From Rhizobium sp. N324 (GTDB lineage Bacteria; Pseudomonadota; Alphaproteobacteria; Rhizobiales; Rhizobiaceae), in contig NZ_CP013630.1 in NCBI RefSeq assembly GCF_001664485.1, positions 1,615,001 to 1,679,000 on the forward strand: a stretch of 64,000 nt of DNA, read 5' to 3'. The translations under genes and the position numbers were made by a program. Below are positions 45,919 through 55,052 of the stretch, one piece after another. The notes under the pieces were generated by a model that saw only the letters and a list, made by a program, of their open reading frames with translations, searched no databases and was not told where the DNA came from. The first letter of the stretch is position 1. Each line of letters begins with the position of its first letter.

Positions 45919-47565
45919 ATGGATTTGCTGAGCGCCACGGATTGGCTGCGTCATAGGCCGGGTTATACATATCCGCTGGCCGTTGCCTTCGTGGGCCTGA
46001 CGTTTCTTCTGAGGCTTGCCGCCAGCGACTATCTCTCCGGCTTTCCCTTTCTGAGCTTCCTTCCGGCAATATTGCTGGCGAGTTTCATCGGCGGCGCGGG
46101 GCCGGGTTTCGTCGCGGCGATACTGGCTGCCTTCACCGTTCAGCAGTTTTTCGTCGAGCCGCACGATGTCTTCTGGCCGGTCAGCGCCGGCCAATGGGTT
46201 GGGCTTTCAACCTATCTCGTCAATGCGGTGATTATCATCGGCCTGATGGAACTGATCATCATCGCCCACGGCAGGCAGAGTCGCCTCCGCGATGAACTCA
46301 ACAGTTTCAACACCCGCCTTGAACAGACGGTGGTCCAGCGTACCGCCGAGCTCAGGCACGAGATGGAAGAGAATGCTTCCGCGCAGGCGCAGGTGCGTCA
46401 GTTGCAGAAGATGGAGACGATCGGCCAGCTCACGGGCGGCGTCGCGCATGATTTCAACAATATGCTGGCGATCATCATCGGCAATCTCGATCTCGCCCAG
46501 CGGCGGATGACCGGACAGGAGGATCCCCGCCTGCTGAACTCCATCCAGAATGCCAAAGACGGCGCCCAGAGGGCCGCGGTACTGACCGCCCGTCTTCTCG
46601 CTTTTTCGCGTCAGCAGCCGCTCGCCCCTGAAGTGATCGACCTCAACAAGCTGGTCGGCGGCATGTCGGAACTGCTGCGGCGTACACTTGGCGAGCAGAT
46701 CCGGATCGAGACAGTGCTGGCCGGCGGCCTCTGGCCGAGCTTTGCCGATTTGAGCCAGCTTGAGAACGCCATCCTTAACCTTGCCGTCAACGCCCGCGAC
46801 GCCATGCCCGGCGGCGGAAATCTGACCATCGAGACCGCCAATACCGAACTTGACGAGCGATATTCCCGCATGCATTCGGAGGTCGAGGCCGGCCAATATG
46901 TGATGGTCAGCATGACAGACACCGGCACCGGCATGTCGCCCGACGTGATCGAGCGGGCATTCGACCCATTCTACACCACCAAGGGACCCGGAAAGGGCAC
47001 CGGTCTCGGCCTCAGCCAGGTTTACGGCTACATCAAGCAGAGCGGCGGCCACATCAAGATCTATTCGGAGATCGACAGGGGCACGACGATAAAGATCTAT
47101 CTGCCCCGTCATGTCGGCGCAGCGGACGCCAGGCTGAGTGCCTCGGGCGCCCAGCCGATCCCTCAGGGCAGCGTCAATGATATCATCCTGGTGGTGGAGG
47201 ATGACGAGAACGTTCGCTTCATGACCGCCGAAAGCCTGCATGAACTGGGTTACACGGTGTTGCAGGCCGCAAGCGGCATGGAGGCGCTTCTCCTTCTGGA
47301 AGAAAATCGCGAGGTCGACCTGATCTTCACCGATATCGTCATGCCGCAAATGAGCGGGCGCCAGCTTGCCGATATCGTCCAGGAAAAATGGCCGGCGATC
47401 CGGATCCTCTACACCACCGGCTATACCCGCAATGCCATCGTCCATAACGGGGTGCTCGATCACGGCGTCTCCCTGCTTGCCAAGCCCTTCAGCCTGGAGC
47501 AGCTCGCCCACAAGATCCGCGAACTTCTGAATGTGCCGGCGAGAATGGAAGATGAGAGGACGTGA
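45919..47565 (+). CDS. Hybrid sensor histidine kinase/response regulator
   Basis: This is an inner-membrane signalling kinase of 548 residues. The N-terminal part (about 15-115) has membrane helices of the KdpD-like DUF4118 type (AVAFVGLTFLLRLAASDYL, FLPAILLASFIGGAGPGF). A coiled coil leads to the HisKA region with the phosphorylated His in TGGVAHDFNNMLAIIIGN. The ATPase domain follows (NLAVNARDAMPGGG, DTGTGMSPDVIERAFDPFYTT, GTGLGLSQVYGYIKQSGG). A C-terminal receiver (about 420-540) has its Asp in DLIFTDIVMPQMSG. The input signal is unknown. A single-domain response regulator is divergently encoded. Confidence 0.92.
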   Translation: MDLLSATDWLRHRPGYTYPLAVAFVGLTFLLRLAASDYLSGFPFLSFLPAILLASFIGGAGPGFVAAILAAFTVQQFFVEPHDVFWPVSAGQWVGLSTYLVNAVIIIGLMELIIIAHGRQSRLRDELNSFNTRLEQTVVQRTAELRHEMEENASAQAQVRQLQKMETIGQLTGGVAHDFNNMLAIIIGNLDLAQRRMTGQEDPRLLNSIQNAKDGAQRAAVLTARLLAFSRQQPLAPEVIDLNKLVGGMSELLRRTLGEQIRIETVLAGGLWPSFADLSQLENAILNLAVNARDAMPGGGNLTIETANTELDERYSRMHSEVEAGQYVMVSMTDTGTGMSPDVIERAFDPFYTTKGPGKGTGLGLSQVYGYIKQSGGHIKIYSEIDRGTTIKIYLPRHVGAADARLSASGAQPIPQGSVNDIILVVEDDENVRFMTAESLHELGYTVLQAASGMEALLLLEENREVDLIFTDIVMPQMSGRQLADIVQEKWPAIRILYTTGYTRNAIVHNGVLDHGVSLLAKPFSLEQLAHKIRELLNVPARMEDERT

Positions 47566-47628
47566 AGCCGCTCCTTTAACCGGGCCATCCCGTTCCAGGC
47601 AGCCGCACGTCCACTGTTCCCGATCACC

Positions 47629-47943
47629 TTATTCCAGGACCTGGATCACGCGGTGCGTCTTCGGCTCGACGATGACGCGCCGCTCGTTGACGACGGTATA
47701 GCCATAGCCGTCTATATTCGGCACCGTATGTATTTCGACGGTATCGGGCAGCGTCGCGCCGACGGCGATATCGCCTTCATAGACGACGGACGGCGTGTTT
47801 TGCTCCATCACATAGGTGCGAACTTCGCCCGGCAGCACGACGGAGCCGGTCGGTGCGGGATCGGTGACGATGACGGTGCTTTGCGCGAAGGCGGCGGAGC
47901 TGATGGTCAGCATGGCGGCCGTAGTCAGCATGATCTTGCGCAT
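47629..47943 (-). CDS. DUF1236 family exported protein
   Basis: A 104-residue secreted protein: signal peptide MRKIMLTTAAMLTISSAAFA, then a single DUF1236 domain (GEVRTYVMEQNTPSVVYEGDI, GATLPDTVEIHTVP, YTVVNERRVIVEPKTHRVIQVLE). The family is restricted mostly to Rhizobiales and has no known biochemical role; several members are induced by stress. The promoter just upstream matches the EcfG general-stress consensus exactly, which supports such a role. It converges with the hybrid kinase gene. Confidence 0.85.
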   Translation of the reverse strand: MRKIMLTTAAMLTISSAAFAQSTVIVTDPAPTGSVVLPGEVRTYVMEQNTPSVVYEGDIAVGATLPDTVEIHTVPNIDGYGYTVVNERRVIVEPKTHRVIQVLE

Positions 47944-47978
47944 AGGATGTTCTCCTCTTTAACCTCAGACATCAAGGC

Positions 47979-48003
47979 AACGCTGACCATGCGGCATAGT
48001 TCC
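47979..48003 (-). promoter_or_regulatory. EcfG-type general-stress promoter of the DUF1236 gene
   Basis: On the minus strand GGAAC (48003-47999) is followed after exactly 16 bases by CGTT (47982-47979). This equals the consensus known for the alphaproteobacterial general-stress sigma factor EcfG/RpoE4 in R. etli and relatives. It lies 36 bases before the start codon. Confidence 0.85.
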
Positions 48004-48270
48004 CGCGCCGGCGTTTCATGGCGAGGCAGGTCAGGCGTCACGGGCGCAGCTGAGGTGTTGCTAAATCGATTTATGCACCATACGGTTGAGCTATCCGAAT
48101 CATGATCCGTGCGGGTTCGATTGGTGCCATCGCCGGCCGACTGTTTACTCTTCGTTAACCATGTTGGCGATTTATACCCTGTGAACGGCCGCGTGGTCGT
48201 TGATTCGAAGGTCCGTCGCGTTTCGGTTTGCGAATGGATATCTGGAAAGACGATTGCGGCGGCTCGAAAT

Positions 48271-49254
48271 ATGCGTTTGCGGATGACGATATCGCTGGTG
48301 GCTGTAGCAGGCATGATGGCCGGCTGCACCTCGACAGGCGGTGTGCGCCAGCCCTCCGGGCCGGAGACCGTGGCGCCTGAAAAGGCGCTGGTCCTGCCGC
48401 CGCCGGGCGGCCCGTCGATCGTTAGCGTCGTCGAGCGCAAGCGTGGCAACGGCGTCGAGCAGACGGTCTCCTTGTTTACCTCATCCTCCGTGCCGGGGCA
48501 GAACTTCCTGAAAGTTCAGTTTTTCGGCGCCTCCGGGGCCAATCCCGGCACCGGCAATGCCGGCTTCAGCATGATCAACGAGAGCGGCATTGCCCGCGAA
48601 GTGGCGCGCTCGGCCCCCGGTGTGCCGATGGCGACGTCGGCGACCTTCCTGCAGAACAGCTATGGCCCCTTCGGTTATGCCTCCGGCCGCAGCCGTGCCG
48701 GCGACACCTGCATCTATGCCTGGCAGCAGATCCGCTCCAGCGTCAACGCCAATACCCAGGCGCGCAATTTCGGCATGATCCAGCTGCGCCTGCGTCTCTG
48801 CGACGCGAGGGCCAGCGAGCGTCAGCTGCTCGGCATCGTCTATGGCTATACCGTATCGGGCACCTTCGACGGGGAGATCTGGAATCCTTACGGCAATCCG
48901 CCACCCGCCGATGCCGCACTTGGGCGCACCGGCGAGCCGATCTATCCTGACCAGGGCGGTTACCGCGCCAGCCCGATGCCGATCGGCTACGAGCCGGCGC
49001 CTGCCATTGTCAGCCGGCCGCGGGTAGCGCCCGCCCGCAGCGCTTCGCCACCGGCGCAGAGCGTCGCACCGATGCCGGCGCCGATCGGCCCGCCTGTGCC
49101 GCTGCCCGGCGAGGCGCCTCAGGCGAGCGCAATGCCGGATGCAGCCGCATCGGCCGAGCAACAGGTTGAACAATCCGCAAGGGCGATCGGCGTCACCGTG
49201 CCGTCGCCAGACTGCATAGGCGACGCGGCCATGACGGCCGCCTGCCGGAGATAG
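48271..49254 (+). CDS. bcsN: Cellulose biosynthesis lipoprotein BcsN
   Basis: A 327-residue lipoprotein: signal peptide with lipobox VAGMMAGC (Cys about residue 17), then the BcsN domain (LKVQFFGASGANPGTGNAGFS, GYASGRSRAGDTCIYAWQQIR, LRLRLCDARASERQLLGIVYGYTV). A long proline/alanine-rich tail follows. BcsN is specific to rhizobial and related cellulose operons; its role is not defined. The ATG at 48271 matches the signal peptide; longer upstream frames do not. Its stop codon touches the start of a dispersed palindromic repeat, with bcsA 109 bases further on. Confidence 0.85.
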   Translation: MRLRMTISLVAVAGMMAGCTSTGGVRQPSGPETVAPEKALVLPPPGGPSIVSVVERKRGNGVEQTVSLFTSSSVPGQNFLKVQFFGASGANPGTGNAGFSMINESGIAREVARSAPGVPMATSATFLQNSYGPFGYASGRSRAGDTCIYAWQQIRSSVNANTQARNFGMIQLRLRLCDARASERQLLGIVYGYTVSGTFDGEIWNPYGNPPPADAALGRTGEPIYPDQGGYRASPMPIGYEPAPAIVSRPRVAPARSASPPAQSVAPMPAPIGPPVPLPGEAPQASAMPDAAASAEQQVEQSARAIGVTVPSPDCIGDAAMTAACRR

Positions 49255-49301
49255 AGCATGATGCCGAAAAGTGTGAGCGGTTTTCGGACGACATCATGCC
49301 T
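49254..49301 (+). repeat. 48-bp rhizobial palindromic repeat, copy 2
   Basis: This is the same unit as at 14941-14988, in the opposite orientation, with few differences (for example GTGTGAGC for GTGTACGC). It begins in the last base of the bcsN stop codon and lies between bcsN and bcsA, so it would be transcribed as a hairpin in the operon mRNA. Confidence 0.85.
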
Positions 49302-49363
49302 GTCCTAGTGAGCATGCCCGGAGTGCCGAAGGGCGCCTCGGTTAGCAATTTCGAGGAACGTCG

Positions 49364-51556
49364 ATGCGCAAAGCCCGCAGTGTCTTCATATGGGCCGTGG
49401 TTTCGCTCTGCTTGATCGTACTGATCACGCTGCCGGTCAACCTGCAGACCCAGCTCATTACCAGTATCACGGTCGTGACGGTGATGGCGCTGATCAAGGT
49501 CTTGAAGGGCGAGGGGACCTGGCGCCTCGTGGCGCTCGCCTTCGGCACCTCGATCGTGCTGCGCTACGTCTACTGGCGCACCACCAACACGCTGCCGCCT
49601 GTCAACCAGCTTGAGAATTTCATTCCCGGCCTGCTGCTCTATCTCGCCGAAATGTACAGCGTCGCCATGCTGGCGCTCAGCCTGTTCATCGTCGCCACAC
49701 CGCTGCCGCCGCGCCCCTCGCGCGCCGCCAATCCCGGGCGTTTGCCGCATGTCGATGTCTTCGTACCGTCCTACAACGAGGATGCCGGGCTGCTCGGCAA
49801 CACGCTGGCGGCCGCCAAGGCGATGGATTATCCGGCCGACAAGCTGCATGTCTGGCTGCTCGACGACGGCGGCACCTTGCAGAAGCGCAATTCCGGCAAA
49901 CTGCTCGAGGCCCAGGCCGCCGCTGCCCGCCATGTCGAGCTGAAGCAGCTCTGCCAGGACCTCGACGTCCATTATCTCACGCGCGACCGCAACGAGCACG
50001 CCAAGGCCGGCAATCTCAACAACGGCATGAAACACTCGACCGGCGAACTCATCGCCGTCTTCGACGCCGACCACGCGCCGGCCCGCGATTTCCTGCTCGA
50101 GACCGTCGGTTACTTCGAAGACGATCCGAAGCTCTTCCTCGTCCAGACCCCGCACTTCTTCATCAATCCCGATCCGCTGGAGCGCAACCTGCGCACCTTC
50201 GACAAGATGCCGAGCGAAAACGAAATGTTCTATGGCATCATCCAGCGCGGCCTCGATAAATGGAACGCCGCCTTCTTCTGCGGTTCGGCCGCGGTTCTGA
50301 GCCGCAGGGCGCTCGAATCCCAGAACGGCTTTTCCGGCATCAGCATCACCGAAGACTGCGAGACTGCGCTGGCCCTGCACGGCGCCGGCTGGAACAGCAT
50401 CTATGTCGACAAGCCGCTGATCGCCGGCCTGCAGCCGGCCACCTTCGCAAGCTTCATCGGCCAGCGCAGCCGCTGGGCGCAGGGCATGATGCAGATCCTG
50501 CGCTTCCGCTTCCCGCTGCTGAAGCGCGGCCTGTCGATCCCGCAGCGCCTCTGCTACATGTCCTCCACGCTTTTCTGGCTCTTCCCGTTCCCGCGCACGA
50601 TCTTCCTGTTTGCGCCGCTCTTCTACCTGTTCTTCGATCTGGAGATCTTCACCGCGTCGGGCGGCGAGTTCCTGGCCTATACGCTGGCCTATATGCTGGT
50701 GAACCTGATGATGCAGAACTACCTTTACGGGTCGTTCCGCTGGCCATGGATTTCGGAGCTCTACGAATATGTCCAGACCGTGCATCTGCTGCCGGCTGTC
50801 GTCTCCGTCATGCTCAATCCGAGGAAACCGACCTTCAAGGTTACCGCCAAGGACGAATCGATTGCGGTCAGCCGCCTGTCGGAGATCAGCCGCCCGTTCT
50901 TCGTCATCTTTGGGGTGCAGATCATCGCGCTCGTCATCACCTTCTACAGGATCTATGCCGAGCCCTATAAGGCCGACGTCACGCTCGTCGTCGGCGGCTG
51001 GAACGTCATCAACCTGATCATGGCCGGCTGTGCGCTCGGTGTCGTGTCGGAGCGCGGCGAGCGCGCCTTGTCCCGCCGCGTCCGCGTCAACCGGCGCTGC
51101 GAATTCGGCGCCAATGGCAAGTGGTATGCCGCCTCGATCGAGGACGTCTCCGTCCATGGCGCCAGGCTTCACATCTTCAACAAGCAGCTCGACGAGATGC
51201 TGGTCGGCGCCGTCGGCGAAATCCGCTTCCGGCCCTATAGCGGCGCGGAACTGGAAACCCTGCCGCTGATCGTCCGCAACATCGAGCCCTCGGGCGACAT
51301 CAGCAATGTCGGCTGCCAATACGTGCCGAAAAGCGCGCTCGACCATCGCCTGATCGCCGATCTGATGTTTGCCAATTCCGGCCAGTGGACCGAGTTCCAG
51401 GCCTCGCGCCGCCGCAATCCGGGCCTGATCCGCGGCACCATCTGGTTCGTCGGCATGGCGCTCTATCAGACCAGCCGCGGCCTCGTTTATTTCTTCCGCA
51501 GCATGCGCCCGGAGCGCGAAGCCCAGCAGCAGGCGGCAAAGGTCAACGCCGGATGA
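49364..51556 (+). CDS. bcsA: Cellulose synthase catalytic subunit (UDP-forming)
   Basis: This inner-membrane GT2 enzyme polymerises glucose from UDP-glucose into cellulose and extrudes it. It has about eight membrane helices around the catalytic domain, with DDGG, DADH, the TED of SITEDCETAL, and QRSRWAQGMMQ (the QxxRW motif). The C-terminal PilZ domain carries RVRVNRR and EDVSVHGARL, the c-di-GMP binding signature, so activity should be controlled by c-di-GMP. Length is 730 residues. The stop overlaps the bcsB start (ATGA). Confidence 0.97.
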   Translation: MRKARSVFIWAVVSLCLIVLITLPVNLQTQLITSITVVTVMALIKVLKGEGTWRLVALAFGTSIVLRYVYWRTTNTLPPVNQLENFIPGLLLYLAEMYSVAMLALSLFIVATPLPPRPSRAANPGRLPHVDVFVPSYNEDAGLLGNTLAAAKAMDYPADKLHVWLLDDGGTLQKRNSGKLLEAQAAAARHVELKQLCQDLDVHYLTRDRNEHAKAGNLNNGMKHSTGELIAVFDADHAPARDFLLETVGYFEDDPKLFLVQTPHFFINPDPLERNLRTFDKMPSENEMFYGIIQRGLDKWNAAFFCGSAAVLSRRALESQNGFSGISITEDCETALALHGAGWNSIYVDKPLIAGLQPATFASFIGQRSRWAQGMMQILRFRFPLLKRGLSIPQRLCYMSSTLFWLFPFPRTIFLFAPLFYLFFDLEIFTASGGEFLAYTLAYMLVNLMMQNYLYGSFRWPWISELYEYVQTVHLLPAVVSVMLNPRKPTFKVTAKDESIAVSRLSEISRPFFVIFGVQIIALVITFYRIYAEPYKADVTLVVGGWNVINLIMAGCALGVVSERGERALSRRVRVNRRCEFGANGKWYAASIEDVSVHGARLHIFNKQLDEMLVGAVGEIRFRPYSGAELETLPLIVRNIEPSGDISNVGCQYVPKSALDHRLIADLMFANSGQWTEFQASRRRNPGLIRGTIWFVGMALYQTSRGLVYFFRSMRPEREAQQQAAKVNAG

Positions 51557-54012
51557 GAAGCATCGTCGCCGCCTCGCTTCTGCTGCTGAATGCCTCCGCC
51601 TTCGCCCAGGCGCAGACGGCACCCTTCGACATGTCCGGCGAGCGGCCGCCCGGCGCCTCCGTTACCCCGAGACTGACACCGTCGACCCCGCCGGCACCAG
51701 CCGCGCCGGTTCCCGTCACGCCTCCGGTTTCCGTAGCGCCGGCACCCGCACCCCATGCGACTCCCGCGCCTGCTTCGGCACCGGCGCCGGTTGCCCCGCC
51801 GATTACCGTTTCGCCGCAGGCGCTGCAGCCGGCCGCGACAGATACGGCGCCGGCTCAGCACCCCGAGAGCGTCCGCCGTTATGTCGTGCCCTTTTCGAAG
51901 CTCGGTCTTAACGGTGAATATGACCGGCGGTCATGGTCGGTCTATCTGACGCAGGAACAGGCGGCCTCCCAGGCGAGCTTCACCTTCGCCTACCAGAATG
52001 CGATCGTCGTCGCCCCCGAGGCCTCGGCGCTGACCGTCTATCTCAACAATCGCCCGATCGGCCAGCAGCGCGTCGGCTCGCCGGACGGCCCGTCGGCCGT
52101 CACCTTCAAGGTTCCGCCAGGTCTGCTGCAGCCGGGCGCCAATGTCGTCAGCTTCGAGGCCGCTCAGCGTCACCGCACCGATTGCAGCATCCAGTCAACC
52201 TATGAATTATGGTCGAATATCGATCCGGCCGGCACCTATCTGAGCTTTGCCGGCAACGACGCCGCAGAGCCGGCGAGTGCCGATGCGATCCGCGCCATCG
52301 GTGTCGACGGCGCCGGCAAGACCGAGTTCGATATCGTCGTCCCGGCGCTGGAGCAGCCGGGAACCACGAAGCCGCTGCTGCGCCTGGCGCAGGGACTCTC
52401 TGTGCTGAGCAGCATGCCGAACCAGATCTTTGCTTTCAGCACCGCTTCGCTTCCGGCCGGCGGGGCCGGCAGGCTCAGCGTGCTCGTCGGCACCGGGGCG
52501 GAACTGCGGCCGCTCTTTCCCGGCCTGCCGCCCGGCGCCGAGAGTGCGGCACTCGCCGCTTTCGTCACCGATCCGCGCAGCGGCTTACCGGTACTTCTGA
52601 TCAGCGGCCCCTCCTGGCAGGCGGTGTCCTCGGCCATCGATACCATCGTCTCGCCGACGGACAGATCCGCAGATAGCCGCCGCGACGTGCTGACCACCGA
52701 ACGCTGGAGCGCGCCGAACGCGCCGCTCGTCTTTTCCGACACCAACATCGCTTTGTCTCAGCTCGGTGTGAAGACCACCGAATTCTCCGGCCGGCGGCTG
52801 CGGACCAGCTTCAATATCGCCGTGCCGGCGGATTTTTATGCCAATGCCTATGGCGAGGCGAAGGTGCTGCTCGACGCTGCCTATACCGACAACGTGCTGC
52901 CCGGCAGCCATATCGATATTTACGTCAACGACAATATCGCCTCCACCGTGCCGATCACCACCACAACAGGCGGCATTTTGCGTCATCTGCCGATCCGCGT
53001 GACGATGCGGCACTTCAAGCCCGGCCTGAATACGGTGGCGATCGAGGCGATCCTGATGACCAAGGACGATGCGGCTTGCGCGCCTGGCGCCACCGCCGGC
53101 GCCAGCCCGCGCTTTGCCCTGTTCGACACTTCCGAGCTGCATATGCCGGATTTCGCCCGTGTCGGCCAGCGGCCGAACTTGGCCGCCATGGCCGGCACCG
53201 CCTATCCCTATGGCCGGGCCACGGAGCCGACGCCGCTGTTCATCGACCGTGTCGATACCGACACGCTTTCGGCCGCCGCGACCCTGCTTGGCCAGATGGC
53301 GATCATGGCCGGCCATCCGATCCCCGTGGAAACCGTCGCCTCGCCGAATACGATCGGCGATCGTGACGCCATCTTCATCGGCTCCATCTCGCAGATGCCG
53401 ACTACCGCGCTGTCGCAAACCAATATTGCGACGGCGAGCCAGGCTTCGTGGCGTCCGGTGACGGATGCGCAGACGGGTGTCGTCGATACCGGTACGGCCT
53501 TCGAGGAGTGGAATTCCAAGGTCAGCGGCGGTGTTTTGCGCAGCCGGATGACGGCGTTCCGCGAGTGGTTGTGGCGCAATTTCGATATTTCCCGCAGTTC
53601 GCTGCAATTCGTGCCGGGCGCCGAGCAAATCTTTACGCCGCCCAATACCGCCTCGCTTCTGGTGGCCCAGGGCTCCAGCCCGGCGGGAGCGGGCTCTTGG
53701 ACCGTGGTGGCGGCGCCGTCGGCAAAGGATTTGCGGGAAGGGGTCGAGGTTCTGACGTCGCAGCTGAACTGGCCGCAGATATCGGGCCACATCACCACCT
53801 ATTCCAGCAAGACCGGCAAGATCGAGGCGGTGCCGGTCACCCGTTTCGATTTCGTGCCGTCGACGCCCTGGTCGATCGCCAACTACCGCCTGATCGCTGC
53901 CAACTGGCTGTCGACGAATATCCTCTCCTATGCCTCGCTGCTGGTCGTCTTCGTGCTCCTGATCGGCGTCACCACGTCGAAGATGCTGAGAAACCTGGGT
54001 CGGTCGAAATGA
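51553..54012 (+). CDS. bcsB: Cellulose synthase regulatory subunit BcsB
   Basis: This is the periplasmic partner of BcsA that guides the glucan chain. A signal peptide (MRSIVAASLLLLNASAFAQ) is followed by a long proline/alanine-rich region (about 35-95), then the BcsB beta-rich domains. A C-terminal membrane anchor (SYASLLVVFVLLIGVTTSK) ends the protein. The ATG at 51553 overlaps the bcsA stop; upstream in-frame extension would lie inside bcsA. Length is 819 residues. Its stop in turn overlaps the bcsZ start. Confidence 0.94.
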   Translation: MRSIVAASLLLLNASAFAQAQTAPFDMSGERPPGASVTPRLTPSTPPAPAAPVPVTPPVSVAPAPAPHATPAPASAPAPVAPPITVSPQALQPAATDTAPAQHPESVRRYVVPFSKLGLNGEYDRRSWSVYLTQEQAASQASFTFAYQNAIVVAPEASALTVYLNNRPIGQQRVGSPDGPSAVTFKVPPGLLQPGANVVSFEAAQRHRTDCSIQSTYELWSNIDPAGTYLSFAGNDAAEPASADAIRAIGVDGAGKTEFDIVVPALEQPGTTKPLLRLAQGLSVLSSMPNQIFAFSTASLPAGGAGRLSVLVGTGAELRPLFPGLPPGAESAALAAFVTDPRSGLPVLLISGPSWQAVSSAIDTIVSPTDRSADSRRDVLTTERWSAPNAPLVFSDTNIALSQLGVKTTEFSGRRLRTSFNIAVPADFYANAYGEAKVLLDAAYTDNVLPGSHIDIYVNDNIASTVPITTTTGGILRHLPIRVTMRHFKPGLNTVAIEAILMTKDDAACAPGATAGASPRFALFDTSELHMPDFARVGQRPNLAAMAGTAYPYGRATEPTPLFIDRVDTDTLSAAATLLGQMAIMAGHPIPVETVASPNTIGDRDAIFIGSISQMPTTALSQTNIATASQASWRPVTDAQTGVVDTGTAFEEWNSKVSGGVLRSRMTAFREWLWRNFDISRSSLQFVPGAEQIFTPPNTASLLVAQGSSPAGAGSWTVVAAPSAKDLREGVEVLTSQLNWPQISGHITTYSSKTGKIEAVPVTRFDFVPSTPWSIANYRLIAANWLSTNILSYASLLVVFVLLIGVTTSKMLRNLGRSK

Positions 54013-55052
54013 GGCGGTGGTGTGCGCTCCTGCTGGCGGCATCGGTCGCGCTGGCACCGGGCCTGCCGGCCAGCGCGCAGCAGGCGATGATCAATGCCGG
54101 CGCATGGTCGGCCTATAAGGCGAAGTTTCTCGATCCGACCGGCCGCATCGTCGACAACGGCAACGGCAACATCAGCCACAGCGAAGGGCAGGGCTATGGC
54201 CTGCTGCTCGCCTATCTCGCTGCAAACCCCGCCGATTTCGAGCAGATCTGGTATTTTACCCGCACCGAGCTGCTGCTGCGCGATGATGGCCTGGCCGTGT
54301 GGAAATGGGATCCGAACGTCAAGCCGCACGTGGCCGACACCAACAATGCCACGGACGGCGACATGCTGATCGCCTATGCGCTGGCGCTGGCCGGCACGGC
54401 ATGGAAGCGAGAAGACTATATCCTCGCAGCCTCCCGCATGGCGCAGGCGCTGCTTGCCGAAACCGTCGGCAGCTCGCAAGGCCGCACTTTGCTGATGCCG
54501 GGAACCGAAGGCTTTACCGGCAGCGACCGCGACGACGGCCCCGTCGTCAACCCGTCCTACTGGATTTATGAGGCGATCCCGGTGATGTCGGCGCTCGCTC
54601 CTTCGGATGCCTGGAAAAAACTGTCGGACGACGGCGTGGAGCTGTTGAAGACGATGCAATTCGGCCCGCGCAAGCTTCCGGCCGAATGGGTGAGCCTTCG
54701 CGATAAGCCACGGCCGGCGGAAGGGTTCGACGCCGAATTCTCATATAACGCCATCCGCATCCCGCTCTATCTCGCGCGGGGCGGCATCACCGACAAGGCG
54801 CTGCTGATGCGCCTGCAAAAGGGGATGTCGCAAGATGGCGTTCCCGCCACCATCGATCTGACCACCGGCCGGCCGAAGACCGTGCTGTCCGACCCCGGTT
54901 ATAGAATTGTTAACGATGTTGTGGCCTGTGTTGTCGATGGGACCAGGCTGCCGAGTTCGGCGCTGCAGTTTGCCCCCGCACTCTATTATCCGTCCACCCT
55001 TCAACTGCTGGGGCTGGCCTATATCGGGGAGAAGCATCCGGAGTGTCTGTGA
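54009..55052 (+). CDS. bcsZ: Endoglucanase of glycoside hydrolase family 8
   Basis: This exported cellulase trims nascent cellulose; in R. leguminosarum the orthologue (CelC2) also erodes root hair tips during infection. The signal peptide ends near residue 23 (LPASAQ). The GH8 catalytic Glu is in HSEGQGYGLLLAY and the signature Asp pair in NNATDGDMLIAYAL. It has 347 residues from the ATG at 54009. It overlaps both neighbours in the operon. Confidence 0.93.
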   Translation: MRRWCALLLAASVALAPGLPASAQQAMINAGAWSAYKAKFLDPTGRIVDNGNGNISHSEGQGYGLLLAYLAANPADFEQIWYFTRTELLLRDDGLAVWKWDPNVKPHVADTNNATDGDMLIAYALALAGTAWKREDYILAASRMAQALLAETVGSSQGRTLLMPGTEGFTGSDRDDGPVVNPSYWIYEAIPVMSALAPSDAWKKLSDDGVELLKTMQFGPRKLPAEWVSLRDKPRPAEGFDAEFSYNAIRIPLYLARGGITDKALLMRLQKGMSQDGVPATIDLTTGRPKTVLSDPGYRIVNDVVACVVDGTRLPSSALQFAPALYYPSTLQLLGLAYIGEKHPECL

